Shown: in pieces, positions 21,712 to 32,699 of the stretch
Layout: every line of letters begins with the position of its first letter
Position numbering within the stretch: position 1 is the first letter of the stretch
Source: Conchocele bisecta
Taxonomy: Eukaryota; Mollusca; Bivalvia; Lucinida; Thyasiridae
Assembly: GCA_029237695.1 (NCBI GenBank)
Contig: CM055266.1
Span: 110,873,370 to 110,937,369 of the forward strand
Direction: 5' to 3'
DNA length: 64,000 nt
Made by a program: the position numbers and the translations under genes
Notes under the pieces: model-generated
Database searches by the model: none
Told to the model about the DNA's origin: nothing
Seen by the model: the letters and a program-made list of their open reading frames with translations, nothing else

Positions 21712-22105
21712 TTGTTTGTTGGTTTATTGGTGTTTAACGGCTTATCAACAGCTGTCATTTAAGGCCGGGCAAATTGGTTCGATCCCGTTTTAGCCTGCTG
21801 CATTGGGAGGAAAATCCCAAAATCAGAACGGAATATTTACATCGAGAAAAAATATATTCAGCCCTGAAATTAGAATAACCCGACCTGGCGCCAGGTCCAT
21901 ACCACACCAAAGTCACTTGGCCCCTTCCCCTAAAATAGAATTACGAATAATCGTAATATTCACATAAGGGGTATACCCAGATTCAACTGTCACATACAAA
22001 ATTCCAAAGACATGTGAGGGCCAAACCAGGTCTCCAGTTGGAATTCCGGTAAGGATGAACCCCAATTGTTAAATTACCCATCGCGTGCTCCCACCTGCCA
22101 CCTAC
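21712..22105. mobile_element. Family C SINE-like retroposon
   Basis: Runs from GTTTGTTTGTTGGTTTATTG through GGTTCGATCCC (B-box-like, about 21777), AATATATTCAGCCCTGAAAT, CTTGGCCCCTTCCCC, to CCCATCGCGTGCTCCCACC. The (GTTT)n edge suggests a tail on the minus strand, while the B-box reads plus; orientation is unresolved. Confidence 0.65.
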
Positions 22106-22159
22106 AGTTAAGAAAATGAATGCATTACATGGGTACTGTAGATATCACAGTAATTTCTA

Positions 22160-22248
22160 ACTGTGACAGCTCGTCACGAGCCGGCTCATCTGGATCTACA
22201 CTGTTTGCCAATACCGCTATATAGGTCTGTGGTGTTGAAAGGGTTAAT
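22160..22248 (-). mobile_element. Family A right-half fragment
   Basis: CTCGTCACGAGCCGGCTCAT, CTGGATCTACACTGTTTGCC, GTGTTGAAAGGGTTAA. Confidence 0.75.
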
Positions 22249-22533
22249 ATTTATCATATACCATAGGTTTGTCATAGAATAAAAGCACAGGGGGACATCT
22301 CAGTGCTTGGAAGTTGAGGATCTTTAACTACATTCGAAATGGCTTTAAATTGAGAGTCCCAATCAGAACAGAACTTCTCGTCTGTTTTTGGATTTTCAAT
22401 TTAAAGCCATTTCCATCACGCTATAGAGACAATAAGACATCTAATTGCCAGTGCATGAAAGCTGGCATTAAAAGCTGGCAACAAAAGCTGGCGACAAACC
22501 AGTTTGATCCCTGGTGTCGTCACGTTAAACTGT

Positions 22534-22765
22534 AAATGCTTGGATTTAACGATGGTACTGGCTTGTTCACTTTGCATGTTGTCTCTCAAGAAGGGGAGAA
22601 AGAAAGGTGGATACAGGATACCGGCCCCTTAGAATAGAATAGTCTCCTCTGGTTCTTTAACGTGCCCAGACTCTCCTTCAAATCTGATACACGGGGCCGC
22701 CTTTTAAAGTCCCCGTCTGAAAGAACTAGTAGAGCAGGAAATACAAAGCCGTCACGTTACATAAG
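22534..22765 (-). mobile_element. Family R SINE, truncated at its 5' end
   Basis: Plus-strand phrase AATGCTTGGATTTAACGATG is the tail region; the body follows with CAAGAAGGGGAGAAAG and TTCTTTAACGTGCCCAGAC. It shares all of this with 47048-47610. The intact TTTAACGA here is the empty target for the MITE at 47063. Confidence 0.65.
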
Positions 22766-22865
22766 GTATAATATCTACTACAGCGAATATATAATTCAGC
22801 CACTCACAAAAAAAGCTATTCTTATTGGACAACACAAATATTGGAGAAACAAATGATTGGGTGAA

Positions 22866-23104
22866 ATATGTGACTGTGACTGGAGAAATTGAGCTTAAAG
22901 CTTTTGCAACCAGTGTAAATCCAGATCAGATCTGCAGAGTCTGATCTGGACCTACACTGGTGACCTTTCCATCAATGAAACATCTGTTATATGCGTCTAA
23001 CGAGTAATATAGATCGTTATCAGGCTACAATAATGTGCTATTTGATCAGGAGCTACACTGGTCAAAAATCCCATAAGCCCCATTTTCCAGTTACAGCTAC
23101 ATAT
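22866..23104 (+). mobile_element. Family B MITE, complete
   Basis: ATATGTGACTGTGACTGGAG to CCATTTTCCAGTTACAGCTA. Core GTAAATCCAGATCAGATCTG and ATAGATCGTTATCAGGCTAC present. Confidence 0.85.
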
Positions 23105-23168
23105 TAGATACCTAAAATGTGTGATTTATCATGAAAAATAGCTCTGAAGATTTTGTGGACTTTCGTAG

Positions 23169-23271
23169 CTTAGAAAATCTCAGCTCTACGGATGTGTTTT
23201 ACTATTTCACCTGTCTTTCATATTTTCTGAGTACAACATGTACATCCGTAGAGCTGAGATTTTCTAAGCTA
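23169..23271. repeat. Hairpin, 27-bp perfect arms
   Basis: CTTAGAAAATCTCAGCTCTA and its complement flank a loop of about 50 nt; the arms continue into CGGATGT/ACATCCG. Confidence 0.9.
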
Positions 23272-23366
23272 GGACTTTCGCTGAATATTTACCGCATATA
23301 AAACATGATATATTGCACATCTTGTTACGTACAAAACCACATGTCTTGTCTCATATTAGATCATAC

Positions 23367-23512
23367 CTCATTCTGAATGGCTGGTAGAGGGCAGTCCCCA
23401 GGACGGAAACCATCGTGACTGCTGTGTGCCCTTGAATTCACTCCGGAAATCTCTCTCTGGTACCTCAGTGTCTCCAAATCCCCAGCATATGTCGCTAATG
23501 GTTCTTCTGTTT
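23367..23512 (-). CDS. Candidate 146-bp coding exon, unknown gene
   Basis: On the minus strand, CACTACAAAGCAG ends at 23513 (acceptor) and GTATGA follows 23367 (donor). After two leading bases one frame is open for 48 codons: TEEPLATYAGDLETLRYQ, then REISGVNSRAHSSHDGF and RPGDCPLPAIQNE, ending exactly on a codon. The peptide is hydrophilic and looks like an extracellular or cytoplasmic linker; no domain is recognised. The acceptor has a weak pyrimidine tract, which lowers confidence. Strand agrees with the candidates at 13.3, 30.9, 53.4 and 62.0 kb. Confidence 0.4.
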
Positions 23513-23519
23513 CTGCTTT

Positions 23520-24076
23520 GTAGTGTATACCAATAACATAAGTTAATTAAACTAAAAGAAAGTTGTTGCATCTACCAGTAACAGCTATTTTTCGCAATAG
23601 CATAAAATTGAAAGATATAAATCCTGGCATAATTTCACTTTCACATAGTTCTATATTGTGCTTTCTATTACTTTTAAACCTTGTTTTCCACAGAATCCAT
23701 ATTTTTGTGTAACTCTTTAAGTTATGAAATTTATCTCCAGTAACTCAATCCTGCAATACAATTCCTCTTTAGAAAGTCCTCTTCATTCCTAACTCGGGGA
23801 TTACTTTTTTCTCCACTTTCATCTATGATAAAACAGATAATTGATAAAAGGTATTCAAAGTGAGTTTCATCACTCCTCTGCAGAATCCTTCAGTTATTAG
23901 TCAATACCCCCATTGGTCAGTTGAGATGACCACTGCCCTGTTCAATATCCCCCTGTAAGAGGAGTCAGTGAGCCTGCCAGATTTGCTACAGGGTCAGCCA
24001 GCCCAGCAACCAAAATATCTCATCTCTAAAAGTGAAAGTGGGTTGAAAGTCCCTGCAACATATGTCATATAAGGTC
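23520..24076. other. Unique stretch, possible intron
   Basis: No repeat or exon recognised. Confidence 0.4.
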
Positions 24077-24265
24077 ATATGTGGCTCTGACTGGAGAAAT
24101 TGGGTTTATGGGTTGTGTGGACATTCAAACGTCTGATCGTCCAGCATACTCTTGAAGCATGATCCGGATCAAAACTGTAAATTAGAAGCATTACATGTGT
24201 TTCATTGACTAAATGGCAGTGCAGGCCCTGATCAGCCACCTTTCTCCAGTCACATCCACATATAT
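24077..24265 (+). mobile_element. Family B MITE, diverged
   Basis: TATGTGGCTCTGACTGGAGA to CTTTCTCCAGTCACATCCAC. The core is scrambled, with CATTACATGTGTTTCATTGA in place of the usual middle. Confidence 0.7.
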
Positions 24266-24330
24266 ATAGACTGGACCTCACTTTCAAGTCTCATCTAAAT
24301 GACCCAAAAAGAACAAATGTACATTTATAT

Positions 24331-24402
24331 TACAGTGCAACCTCTCTAAATGTGACACCCTGGGAGGTCCCAGGGTGTCCCATTTAGAGAGGTTGCACTG
24401 TA
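24331..24402. mobile_element. Family I miniature pogo-like element (72 bp)
   Basis: TACAGTGCAACCTCTCTAAA and TTTAGAGAGGTTGCACTGTA enclose GACACCCTGGGAGGTCCCAG. Paired changes (TGC/GCA) in both arms keep the palindrome. Confidence 0.85.
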
Positions 24403-24469
24403 ATTCAGGTGTATGGGTATACCAAGACATGTTACTGTATACGTGTGCTTGTAATCGTGAAAATAAATG

Positions 24470-24690
24470 TGAATGCTTTGATTTAACGACGGCACTGGCT
24501 CAATGACCTTGCATTTCGGGACCGACTATTTAAGTACACATCCGATAGGACTAGGCTAGCACGAAGTTGTCTTGCCCAAGGACACGCTGAATCGGCCATT
24601 CGCAGCGGTCGAGGTGGGATACGAACCCAGGGTCTACCGATCCGCAGTCCGACACCCTATCTACTGAGCTAATACGGCCACCACCTTGCA
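24470..24690 (-). mobile_element. Family R-tailed SINE with tRNA-like head
   Basis: Minus strand: TATTAGCTCAGTAGATAGGG (A-box) near 24660 and GGGTTCGTATCCC (B-box) near 24632, then a body ending GCCGTCGTTAAATCAAAGCA. The acceptor and anticodon stems do not pair well, so this is a SINE head, not a working tRNA. Confidence 0.75.
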
Positions 24691-24954
24691 ATCGTGATCA
24701 GTCATTATCGTCCAATATAACTTACACTGAAATGCATTAATAGAAATGGTGTCCCATTTATAGATTTTACTATCTCCCAAATTTATTACTATTTTGGCAA
24801 TTAAATGATAAGAACATTTAAGAAATATTTAAAGATTAAAATTCGCAGAAACCATGAACAATTTTCCAGTGTGGTGCAAAGCATGCTGGGAATTTTAAAG
24901 CTTTAAAACAAATTTCAGATCTTCATATATATTCTACACAATACAGGTTATATT

Positions 24955-25110
24955 CCGTTTTCTTAAGAATTATTTTAACTGCGCCTCACGATTACGGAAA
25001 GTAGTTTGGCGTGGGAGTTTACTGGGATATAAATTTTGGACAGAGACTTGCTACGGGCCAATCAAATGTTAGGGAATTGTGTAAATATTTTTGTGCTGGA
25101 ATTATCAAGT
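24955..25110. mobile_element. Family O element, left end lost
   Basis: TTTAACTGCGCCTCACGATT, ATAAATTTTGGACAGAGACT, right end TTTGTGCTGGAATTATC, as in 5294-5492. Confidence 0.75.
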
Positions 25111-25797
25111 CTTATGCAGTCGAGGGGTTAGTGATGTCGGTAATGAGTTTGAACCTTAGTTTTTCATACATACAAGATATATTTGTATTTGTTTGTATTT
25201 TATTATATATTTCTTTTTATATGTGTTGCTCTTACAAATTACATTAACTTCTGCACTTTGCAGAAAACTAATAACTAAATGCACATTTTGTTTGTGTCCA
25301 TCATTTGACATGCCTACAGTACATGAAGAATCTGGGAGTATGCTCTGGCCGTTCATGGCACCTTGCGATCATACAGCAATAGTGATAACCCTCACATATC
25401 TCGCCATTTCACATATATCACTCTCAAGCCACCAATATCGACAAAAGTATTGTGTTTTATGAGGTTCAAACTCTCGACCAGATAGAATGAACAAAAGTTA
25501 TGTATATGTGCATATGTGTATATGCGCAGATATTCACCAGCTTCGATACCACTGAGCCATACACTGCATGTCTATTTTGAGCACCAATTCACACTATTAT
25601 AGCGACAGGCATGCAGGTGCACACCACCATGTATTTATTATATACCAAAACAAGACTATGATATGATAATACACTTGGTTTACCTATTTTTGGACTCATC
25701 GATTGGCCTTCAGCAACTTATTATTGTCTGTTATTCATAGCCTAATAACCATATAATTTATAATACTTGATAGAACCGTAATGGGTATTTCCTTAAT
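25111..25797. other. Unique stretch
   Basis: AT-rich, with ATATGTGCATATGTGTATAT near 25502. No exon or repeat recognised. Confidence 0.4.
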
Positions 25798-25798
25798 G

Positions 25799-25908
25799 GA
25801 ATGGCGAACAGTGCAGATCCTGATCAGGCTGTGCGGATGCACAGCCTGATCTGGATCTACACTGGTCGCAAAACCCATATGCCCTATTTCTCCAGTCACA
25901 GCCTCTAT
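25799..25908. mobile_element. Family B half element
   Basis: GGCGAACAGTGCAGATCCTG, hairpin ATCAGGCTGTGCGGATGCAC, then CTATTTCTCCAGTCACAGCC. Confidence 0.75.
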
Positions 25909-26128
25909 TCAATCACAGTCATATTCATTACTCTAGTTTATTATGATTATTAATATATCATGTTATTACATTTTATACAAGATAAATTTTATCGGCAGAC
26001 TATTGTTTTGCTACATACCTTTGGCCTAATGGAAATATTATTTGTAAATATCTTGGTTGCCTCAGTCAAATGATAGGTATGTGATACAGAGTTCAAAGCA
26101 CTAATAGTGTAATTATACACATACATGT

Positions 26129-26425
26129 CACGGGCGGATCTAGAGGGGGTTTCCGGGGTTTCCCCGCCCTCACCCCGTTCAGCCACGGAGTTTACATAGA
26201 TCACAGTTTACCACCAGTTGGAGTCTGAATTTAAATGCCGTAAAACACAGGAAAGTGCATTTTGAAGAGCTCGAAAATAGGACAACCCCCTAGTTGCGAA
26301 CGGTTGAACTCTTGCAATTACTAGCTACGTAGTTACGGACAGTACGGGAGTAGATTGCAAGAGTTACCTTCGCAACTAGACAACCCCCCCCTCCCCCGTT
26401 CCCCAAATGCTGGATCCGCCCCTGC
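26129..26425. mobile_element. Inverted-repeat element with hAT-like ends
   Basis: Left CACGGGCGGATCTAGA and right CTGGATCCGCCCCTG resemble hAT ends (CAGGGGCGGATC). Inner arms CTAGTTGCGAA/TTCGCAACTAG with CTCTTGCAAT/ATTGCAAGAG. CATGT flanks both ends; a full 8-bp duplication is not visible. A lone right end occurs at about 59476-59488. Confidence 0.55.
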
Positions 26426-27000
26426 ATGTAGAGTAAGTAAGCGGCCAATGGTGAAATGTACATGCTAACACATTACATTGAATATGCATGCATACCCATG
26501 CTTGACCAAAACCTACGTACGTATCCGGTAAAAACAAATAAAGCCTTGAACAAAAAACGAAAATAAATTTATGTTAAAAACTTCCTCAACCCTTTGCAGT
26601 CAGCATAAATTTAAATTTCCGCCAGGAAACTATAGAAAAAAATAAGAAGAAAATACTCTAATTAAACTTATTATGTGTAAATTCATGAACGGATATAAAA
26701 CGTGCCAAGTTCCCAATCAGTTTTCATATTACTTCAACAGTAAATAGCGCCAAATAGCGTACATAGTTTGTTTGTGTTTTCACAGAACCACTCCAAAAAG
26801 CGACCCACCCGCGGACCTTAACTCTTTGCATGCTGGGAAACTTGTGGGCTATAAATAATTAAACAAGAGGCCCAAATGGGCCTTTGTATCGCTCACCTAA
26901 AAGCCTCCATAGTGGTCATCTTGATTTCACAAAGACTCTTCACTTACAACTTCAAATGTTCCACAGAATTTGTTGGTACCTTCTGATCTAACATATATTG

Positions 27001-28700
27001 CGAATGTGCATGTGATTTACTGCTATACCTTCGATTTGATATATAAAATGACCATATTCGGTATCATATTCAGTCAAAAATATAATTTGACCTCTATTTG
27101 ACCCCTCGGGCCATGACCATTTTTGACCCAGAGGCCACCATATGAACAAATCTGAATCAGCGTTAACTATCCATCATTCATACAAAGTTTCGTCGAAATC
27201 GGCCTGGCGGTTTGTGAGAAGATTTTTTTGAAAATTTGACCTACTTTTCAACGGCGGACATCTTGGATTTGGTGATGACCTCCATTTTAACAGAAATTAA
27301 CAGGCTTCACCCACAGACCATTACAGTTAAGTTTGGCCAATATCGGCCAACCAGTTCACAAGAAGAATACGTTTGAAATCTTTAGTAAAATAACAACTTT
27401 TTTACCTTTCGGTGGCCATCTTGGATGACAAAATCATCTGATTTAGACAAAAAATGCTCCAGAGTGATAGACTAGTCGATACCTTCGATTTGATATATTA
27501 TATAACCATATTCGGGCAAAAATATAATTTGACCCCTAGTTGACCCCTCGGGCCACGCCCATTTTTGACCCAGGGGCCACCATATGAACAAATCTGAAAC
27601 AGCGTTAACTATCAATCATTCACACCAAGTTTCGTCGAAATCGGCCTGGAGGTTTGTGAGAAGAAGATTTTTTGACAATTTGACCTACTTTTCAACGGCG
27701 GACATCTTGGATTTGGTGATGACCTCCATTTTAACAAAAATGGACAGGCTTCACCCACAGACCATTACAGTTAAGTTTGGCCAATATTGGCCAAGCAGTT
27801 CACAAGAAGAATACGTTTGAAATCTTTAGTAAAATAACAACTTTTTTACCTTTCGGTGGCCATCTTGGATAACAAAATCATCTGATTTAGACAAAAAATG
27901 GTCCAGAGTGATCAACTAGTCGATACTTCGATTTGATATATATATGACCATATTCGGGCGAAAAATATAATTTGACCCCTAGTTGACCCCTCGGGCCACG
28001 CCCATTTTTGACCCAGGGGCCACCATATGAACAAATCTGAAACAGCGCTAACTATCGATCATTCATACCCAGTATCATCGAAATCGGCCTGGCGGTTCGT
28101 GAGAAGAAGATTTTTTAAGAATTTGACCTACTTCTCAACGGCGGCCATCTTGGATTTGGTGATGACCTACATTTTAACAAAAATGAACAGGCTTCAACCA
28201 CAGACCATTACAGTTAAGTTTGGCCAATATCGGCAAACCAGTTTACAAGAAGAAGACGTTTGAAATCTTTAGTAAAAGAATGACCATTTGAACTATCGGT
28301 GGCCATCTTGGATGACGTAATCATATGATTTAGACAAAAAATGTTCCAGAGTGATTGTCTCGTCGATACCTTCAATTTGATATATTACATGACTATATTC
28401 GGTTAAAAATAAAATTTGACCCCTATTTGACCCCTCGGGCGACGCCCATTTTTGACCCACGGGCCACCATATGAACAAATCTGAAACAGCGCTAACTATC
28501 GATCATTCATACCAAGTATCGTCGAAATCGGCCTGGCGGTTCGTGAGAAGAAGATTTTTTAAGAATTTGACCTACTTTTCCATGGCGGCCATCTTGGATT
28601 GTCGATGACCTCCATTTTAACAAATCTGAAATGGCATCACCCATATATCATCCCTGTGAAGTTTGACCAATATCGGCTCAGCAGTTCGGGAGAAGAAGAT
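27001..28700. repeat. Tandem array, ~444-bp unit, about four copies
   Basis: The phrase GACCTACTTTTCAACGGCGG starts at about 27238, 27682, 28125 (TTC variant) and 28569, a period of about 444 bp. Short open frames in it (27584-27820, 28027-28263) are the same reading repeated in successive units, so they are not genes. Confidence 0.85.
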
Positions 28701-28751
28701 GATTGAAAATGTTCACGGACGGACGGACGACGGACGACGGACGGACGTTCT

Positions 28752-28853
28752 TACATTAGGGTACTTATGTGGCTTATCACATGTTAAATATTAGCCACAT
28801 AAAACCTGTGTCCATAACCCTGTGGGGTTAGCCACATAAGTATCCTAATGTGT
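28752..28853. repeat. Hairpin within the D element
   Basis: ACATTAGGGTACTTATGTGG inverted against CCACATAAGTATCCTAATGT; the inner part repeats TTAGCCACATAA. Shared with about 11471-11550. Confidence 0.8.
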
Positions 28854-29125
28854 GCCCGCCGGGACGCCGGACGACGGACGACGGACGACGGACACTTTGC
28901 CATAACAATAGCAGACAAAAAATCATCATATTTTCTTTTATTTCTCCTTGTAAATATCATGAATATGTCTTGAAATTTCATTAGAATCGAGTCCCGAGGA
29001 CTCAATTCTAATGAAATTTCAAGACATATTAACAAATAAAAAAAAAAAATATACTCCTAATTTGTTTGGCGCATATTTTCCCCGCTAGCATGCAAAGAGT
29101 TGACAGGGAAAGAACTTGTCATAAC

Positions 29126-29745
29126 GTAGTTCCTCAACCTCTGGTTTGAGAAATTATTGTGCATTTGGCTTGCCATATCATACACTTGCTTGTTGTTGAG
29201 TCACAGCCCAGTTAGGTAGCCTCTTATAAGTGCTGAATTGGCATTGGTCAGTTATTGGTCACTTGTAAGGTCAAAGGTTGACACATAAGCGTGCCTGTAA
29301 TGAGATTGGGGAGTGATGTATTTTGTACAGAGAGACTCCAACAGGGTAATACAATTCCGCCACACTTCATGGGATGAAAATAAAATTGCAGCTGTCAGAA
29401 AATTGCAGGGTATTTCAGCCCTTATCATGCTTGTATTTTCCCTCCAAATTGGACGGCGAAAGCGAAAATTGTAATAGTTTTTTTTCATTTATTACTATAG
29501 AAAGTGAATACACTAGATAAGACAGGAATGTGTTTAATTTGAACCTGTTTCACAACAATTTATTTCTAATGATAATGCCTGTTCATATTTGAAAAACTTT
29601 TAAAGATGTTTTGGACATGCTCTATAGTACAAAAGCAGTACCTGTGTTGGAAGAAAATATGTTGCCGATTGAATGTCCGTAATTCATTTGTTGGTCAGGG
29701 TTTTTTATATGAAAATCCATTTGGGCAGTCTGATTAGGACTATGC
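29126..29745. other. Unique stretch
   Basis: A degenerate family-B core (GGGCAGTCTGATTAGGACTA, TGTTTGCCATT) lies near 29714. No gene recognised. Confidence 0.35.
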
Positions 29746-29756
29746 TGTTTGCCATT

Positions 29757-30175
29757 AGTAATTGATTTATATAATGGTGTTTAATGGCCTGTCAACAGCC
29801 GCGGTCATCTTACGCCGGGTTAACAGGGTCAAATCCAGTACTTCACCTGTATATGGATGAGTTGGGGGTGGGAAATTAAAATAAAATCCGAACTGAATGT
29901 TTATATAACAAATATATTCAGCCTTGAAATTGGAATAATATGATCCGGTACCACATCCTCACCACACCAGACTCACTTAGCCATGTCCCATAAAAATAAT
30001 ATGATTATTACTAATCTTACTACTCTTACAATGGGATAACCGGATATAATTTTCACATAGGAGAAAGCCAAAAATGTACCTGATGGCCAAACCAGGGATA
30101 TCAGGAGTTTGGTAAGGATGGATCCCATTGTGAAGTTACCCATTCACATGTTCCCTACCAAGTGGAAATGTTGTT
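29757..30175. mobile_element. Family C SINE-like retroposon, diverged
   Basis: ATGGTGTTTAATGGCCTGTC, TACGCCGGGTTAACA, ATATATTCAGCCTTGAAATT, CCAGACTCACTTAGCC, GGCCAAACCAGGGATA, ending near CCCATTCACATGTTCCC. Confidence 0.6.
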
Positions 30176-30269
30176 AGGTATTTTTTCTCAGCTAGTGGGG
30201 CATTTCAAAGTGTTCGTTTAGGAGAGATTCTACATAAGGCCATGCCATTATTTTTCTCTGTTAAGCATC

Positions 30270-30632
30270 CACCCAGATGGCCAAAACCTACCTGTATATC
30301 CGGTAAAAACAATGTCTTGAAAAAATAACGAATGTAAATTTATGTTTAAAAGTTCCTCAACCCTTTGCAGTTTGCAAAGGGTTGAGGAAGCTTTTAGCAT
30401 AAATTTAAAGTTTTGCCAGCAAACTTCAGACAAAAATAAGAAGAACATACTCTCAATAAACTTATTAAGTGTAAATTCATGAACGGATATAAAACGTACA
30501 CATGTCCTCATTGAATGAGTTTTCATATTCAAGTTACTTCACCAGTAAATAGTGTCAAATAGCACAGAGTTTGTTTGTTTTTTCACAGAACCACTCTCAA
30601 AACCTACCCCCACACAGACGCTAAACAGAGAA
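30270..30632. mobile_element. Family V repeat, undivided copy
   Basis: Matches both parts of the split copy at 26500-29125. This copy has an extra perfect palindrome TCCTCAACCCTTTGCAGTTT/GCAAAGGGTTGAGGA at about 30352-30391, where the other has a single arm. Confidence 0.7.
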
Positions 30633-30750
30633 AGAACTTTGTACCACCTAATTTGTATCCACCCAAAACTGTGTATGCTATCACGTAAATGAACCCTTTA
30701 CAAAACAAATTTCATCAACTATACCTGTACGTAGTTGTCTTCCAGCACAT

Positions 30751-30922
30751 TCATTTGAATTCAGCCACCCATGACACCATCCTGGGCTGGGCGATAGGGC
30801 GGGGCCTGATGTCCATCCCAGGGCCCATGGTGTAGGGGTGGGCCAACCTGCAGCCCACAACCATGGACCAAATATGCTGGGGTATAACCCAGCATTTAGC
30901 TACTGGAAAACGATGATGAAAT
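30751..30922 (-). CDS. Candidate coding exon, possible 3' end of a reading frame
   Basis: The minus strand has an excellent acceptor (GATGTATTTATTTGCAG before 30922). One frame is then open for 56 codons to TGA at 30751: FHHRFPVAKCWVIPQHIW ... GPGMDIRPRPIAQPRMVSW ... AEFK. The segment is markedly more GC-rich than its flanks. A good donor (TACAG|GTATAG) lies at 30724, but every frame has a stop before it if the exon starts at 30922. The segment is therefore a terminal exon, an exon with a different acceptor, or non-coding. A plus-strand reading is also partly open. No domain recognised. Confidence 0.3.
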
Positions 30923-30979
30923 CTGCAAATAAATACATCTACTCACAGTGACTGGTTCTGCACACTGTGCTGGCTGGCT

Positions 30980-31184
30980 GAACCCTTTCACCCCTATGTA
31001 ACTGGAATAAACTTTGATATGTTAATTTTGCAACCAATTTAATCATCACAAAAATATTTTCAGACTAGTCCATTTATGAAAAGGGTGTGTTTTAAATGTT
31101 CTCAAAAATATGAAAATTACTTGGAAAAAGTGCAGTGCCTGATACCAATACCACTATACAGGCCTGTGGTGTTGAAAGGGTTAA
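30980..31184 (-). mobile_element. Family A MITE, complete, core hairpin lost
   Basis: Minus copy: GAACCCTTTCACCCCTATGT at the left, GGCCTGTGGTGTTGAAAGGG then TTAA at the right. The central hairpin is reduced to AGTGCAGTGCCTGATACC. Confidence 0.8.
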
Positions 31185-31187
31185 AAT

Positions 31188-31424
31188 GATTCACGTCGAA
31201 ATAGGTGCTGTATTCGTGACAAATTCCCATTCAGCTACATGCAGAAGATACTGTACTGAATAAACACATATTTGTCTAGTAACCGGCACAAATTTCTTGT
31301 GCCAGTTACTAGGCAAAAATGTGTTTATGCAATGACTCTAGAGCTGAGTGGCATCTCATCAGGATACCGGTGTATTTTTGAAGCGAATCATTTTATGCTG
31401 GCGTGAAGTGCAACAACAGTGTAA
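31188..31424. mobile_element. Family T element, inverted relative to 20208-20469
   Basis: Contains GACAAATTCCCATTCAGCTA, ATAAACACATATTTG, a CCGGCACAAATT/ TTGTGCCAGT centre, GAGCTGAGTGGCATC and CATTTTATGCTGGCG. It abuts the family A copy at 30980-31184. Confidence 0.7.
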
Positions 31425-31429
31425 CTTGT

Positions 31430-32050
31430 ATATCCACAGTGGTACTTGAATTCCGCCAGGGTAGCGGTGTCGTTCCTGCCGAGGCATTTGACCATAACAT
31501 GATCATGGGCACAAAAAACGTCAAGGTCATGTTAATTTGTGTTCCAAATGCTTACATGTATCAAGTGTTCAAATATTGAAGCAATCCATCATGTAATATG
31601 AAAGCTAAATGATGATGAAGAAACTTGTACAAACTTTATGACGTAAACAAATAGCTAATGGTTTCCACACCCATGTGAAGTTCAAAAATGACATGGTCAT
31701 GTTAATGGGGGAATAAGTGTGTTCCAAATGTTATTTTCACACATTAAATTAATTTATTCTTATCATTCCAATATTTCCTGTACAGAAAATTAAGAAAAAA
31801 CGCTCAGCCCTGGGGGCGTTTATTAGAATAAATATGGTATCTTATTTTCATGAATGTACATGTAGTTGCAAGTCTTAGTACATAAACAATTAATATCAAT
31901 TCATTCAACAGTCTAGAACATTCAATCACAGGTACATCTGCACTAGTTGGTATAAATGAATGACCATAATATCTGGCAGTGCAAACACCAACCAGTGCAA
32001 TCAACAAGACCAACTGAGGGATGAATCACTATCTTGACGAAAACAAAATG
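31430..32050. other. Unique stretch
   Basis: Two phrases, ACGTCAAGGTCATGTTAATT and ATGACATGGTCATGTTAATG, about 160 bp apart hint at an old tandem pair (31515-31720). No gene recognised. Confidence 0.35.
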
Positions 32051-32078
32051 TACAGTGGAACCTTTCTACACTGGACAA
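32051..32078 (+). mobile_element. Family I left arm only
   Basis: TACAGTGGAACCTTTCTACA then CTGGAC; no right arm nearby. Confidence 0.5.
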
Positions 32079-32127
32079 GACAAGCATGGGTGCTTTGCAA
32101 ACATGAACAAATATTATCATTGGTCAG

Positions 32128-32515
32128 AGATCCATATAAGCTGCGTATTTGCGTAAATACCCAGTGACAATTGCCAAAAACCCAATTGAAATCAGAAGTA
32201 GCGAGTACCAAAAAGCAATAAAAAATTTGTGGTACCTTTATCATGCTGCAGAAAGAATAAACCACAATTATAGCATATTTTTCTTATTTTCCATGAAAAC
32301 ACATCTTGGTATTTCATTAGAATTGTCTCCAAGGAGACAATTCTAATGAAATGCCAAGACGTGTTTTTATTTCAAAGCAAACTAATCAATTATTGCTGTC
32401 TGTTGATGTGTAAACAGTAGTGTGATTTCATTGTACCCAATTAAAATTTTTACATACCCAATTGCTTCAGAAATGATGGAGTGACAATACTCAATTACTA
32501 ATTCTTTATCTGGAT
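32128..32515 (+). mobile_element. Family M element
   Basis: ATAAGCTGCGTATTTGCGTA, GTGGTACCTTTATCATGCTG, central foldback TTAGAATTGTCTCCAAGGAG with its inverse (32303-32362), GTAAACAGTAGTGTGATTTC, TAATTCTTTATCTGGA. The GGGCTCC end is decayed at both termini. Confidence 0.8.
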
Positions 32516-32519
32516 ATTT

Positions 32520-32696
32520 TGGCTGTGATAATGTAATAAATTCAGTATAATAAGTCTGCATACTTTTAATCATCAAATATATGCAGTTGTTAGTTCTATA
32601 TGAACTAATGCATTTCAGGAAAAATAAATGATTACTCCCTCAAAGTATACTTTGCTAGAAAAGTATACTTTGCAATGTTGGTGAAATCAGCTACTC
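32520..32696 (-). mobile_element. Family G half element
   Basis: Starts inside the hairpin (GGCTGTGATAATGTAATAAA) and runs to GGTGAAATCAGCTACT. It begins where the family M element ends. Confidence 0.8.
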
Positions 32697-32699
32697 AGT

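Larger units (their letters stand above)
26864..28911 (+). mobile_element. Family D (HINE/pearl-like) element, 2.0 kb
   Basis: Opens CAAGAGGCCCAAATGGGCCT after AA, then TCGCTCACCT. The core is about four tandem units of ~444 bp (27001-28700), followed by ACGGACGGACGACGGACG (28716-28746), a hairpin (28752-28853), a second GACGACGGAC tract (28864-28893) and GCCATAACAATAGC. The usual terminal hairpin and GCT-A end look lost or altered. Confidence 0.7.
26817..29106. mobile_element. Family F foldback MITE, split by a D element
   Basis: Left end TTAACTCTTTGCATGCTGGG; right end GCTAGCATGCAAAGAGTTGA (second TTAA mutated to TTGA). The F foldback AAATTTCATTAGAATCGAGT with its inverse lies at about 28972-29025. 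A D element occupies 26864-28911. Confidence 0.7.
26500..29125. mobile_element. Family V repeat, split by a nested insertion
   Basis: The left part 26500-26816 matches 30270-30610 (ATCCGGTAAAAACA, AATTCATGAACGGATATAAA, CACAGAACCACTC). The right part resumes at about 29104 with CAGGGAAAGAACTT. The undivided copy reads GCTAAACAGAGAAAGAACTT across the junction. Confidence 0.7.

Noticed and set aside
24600..24690. Intact tRNA gene on the minus strand
   Set aside because: A- and B-boxes are good but acceptor and anticodon stems do not pair; sequence continues as a SINE body.
27584..28263. Two similar 78-codon plus frames
   Set aside because: They are the same reading of successive 444-bp tandem units, not paralogous genes.
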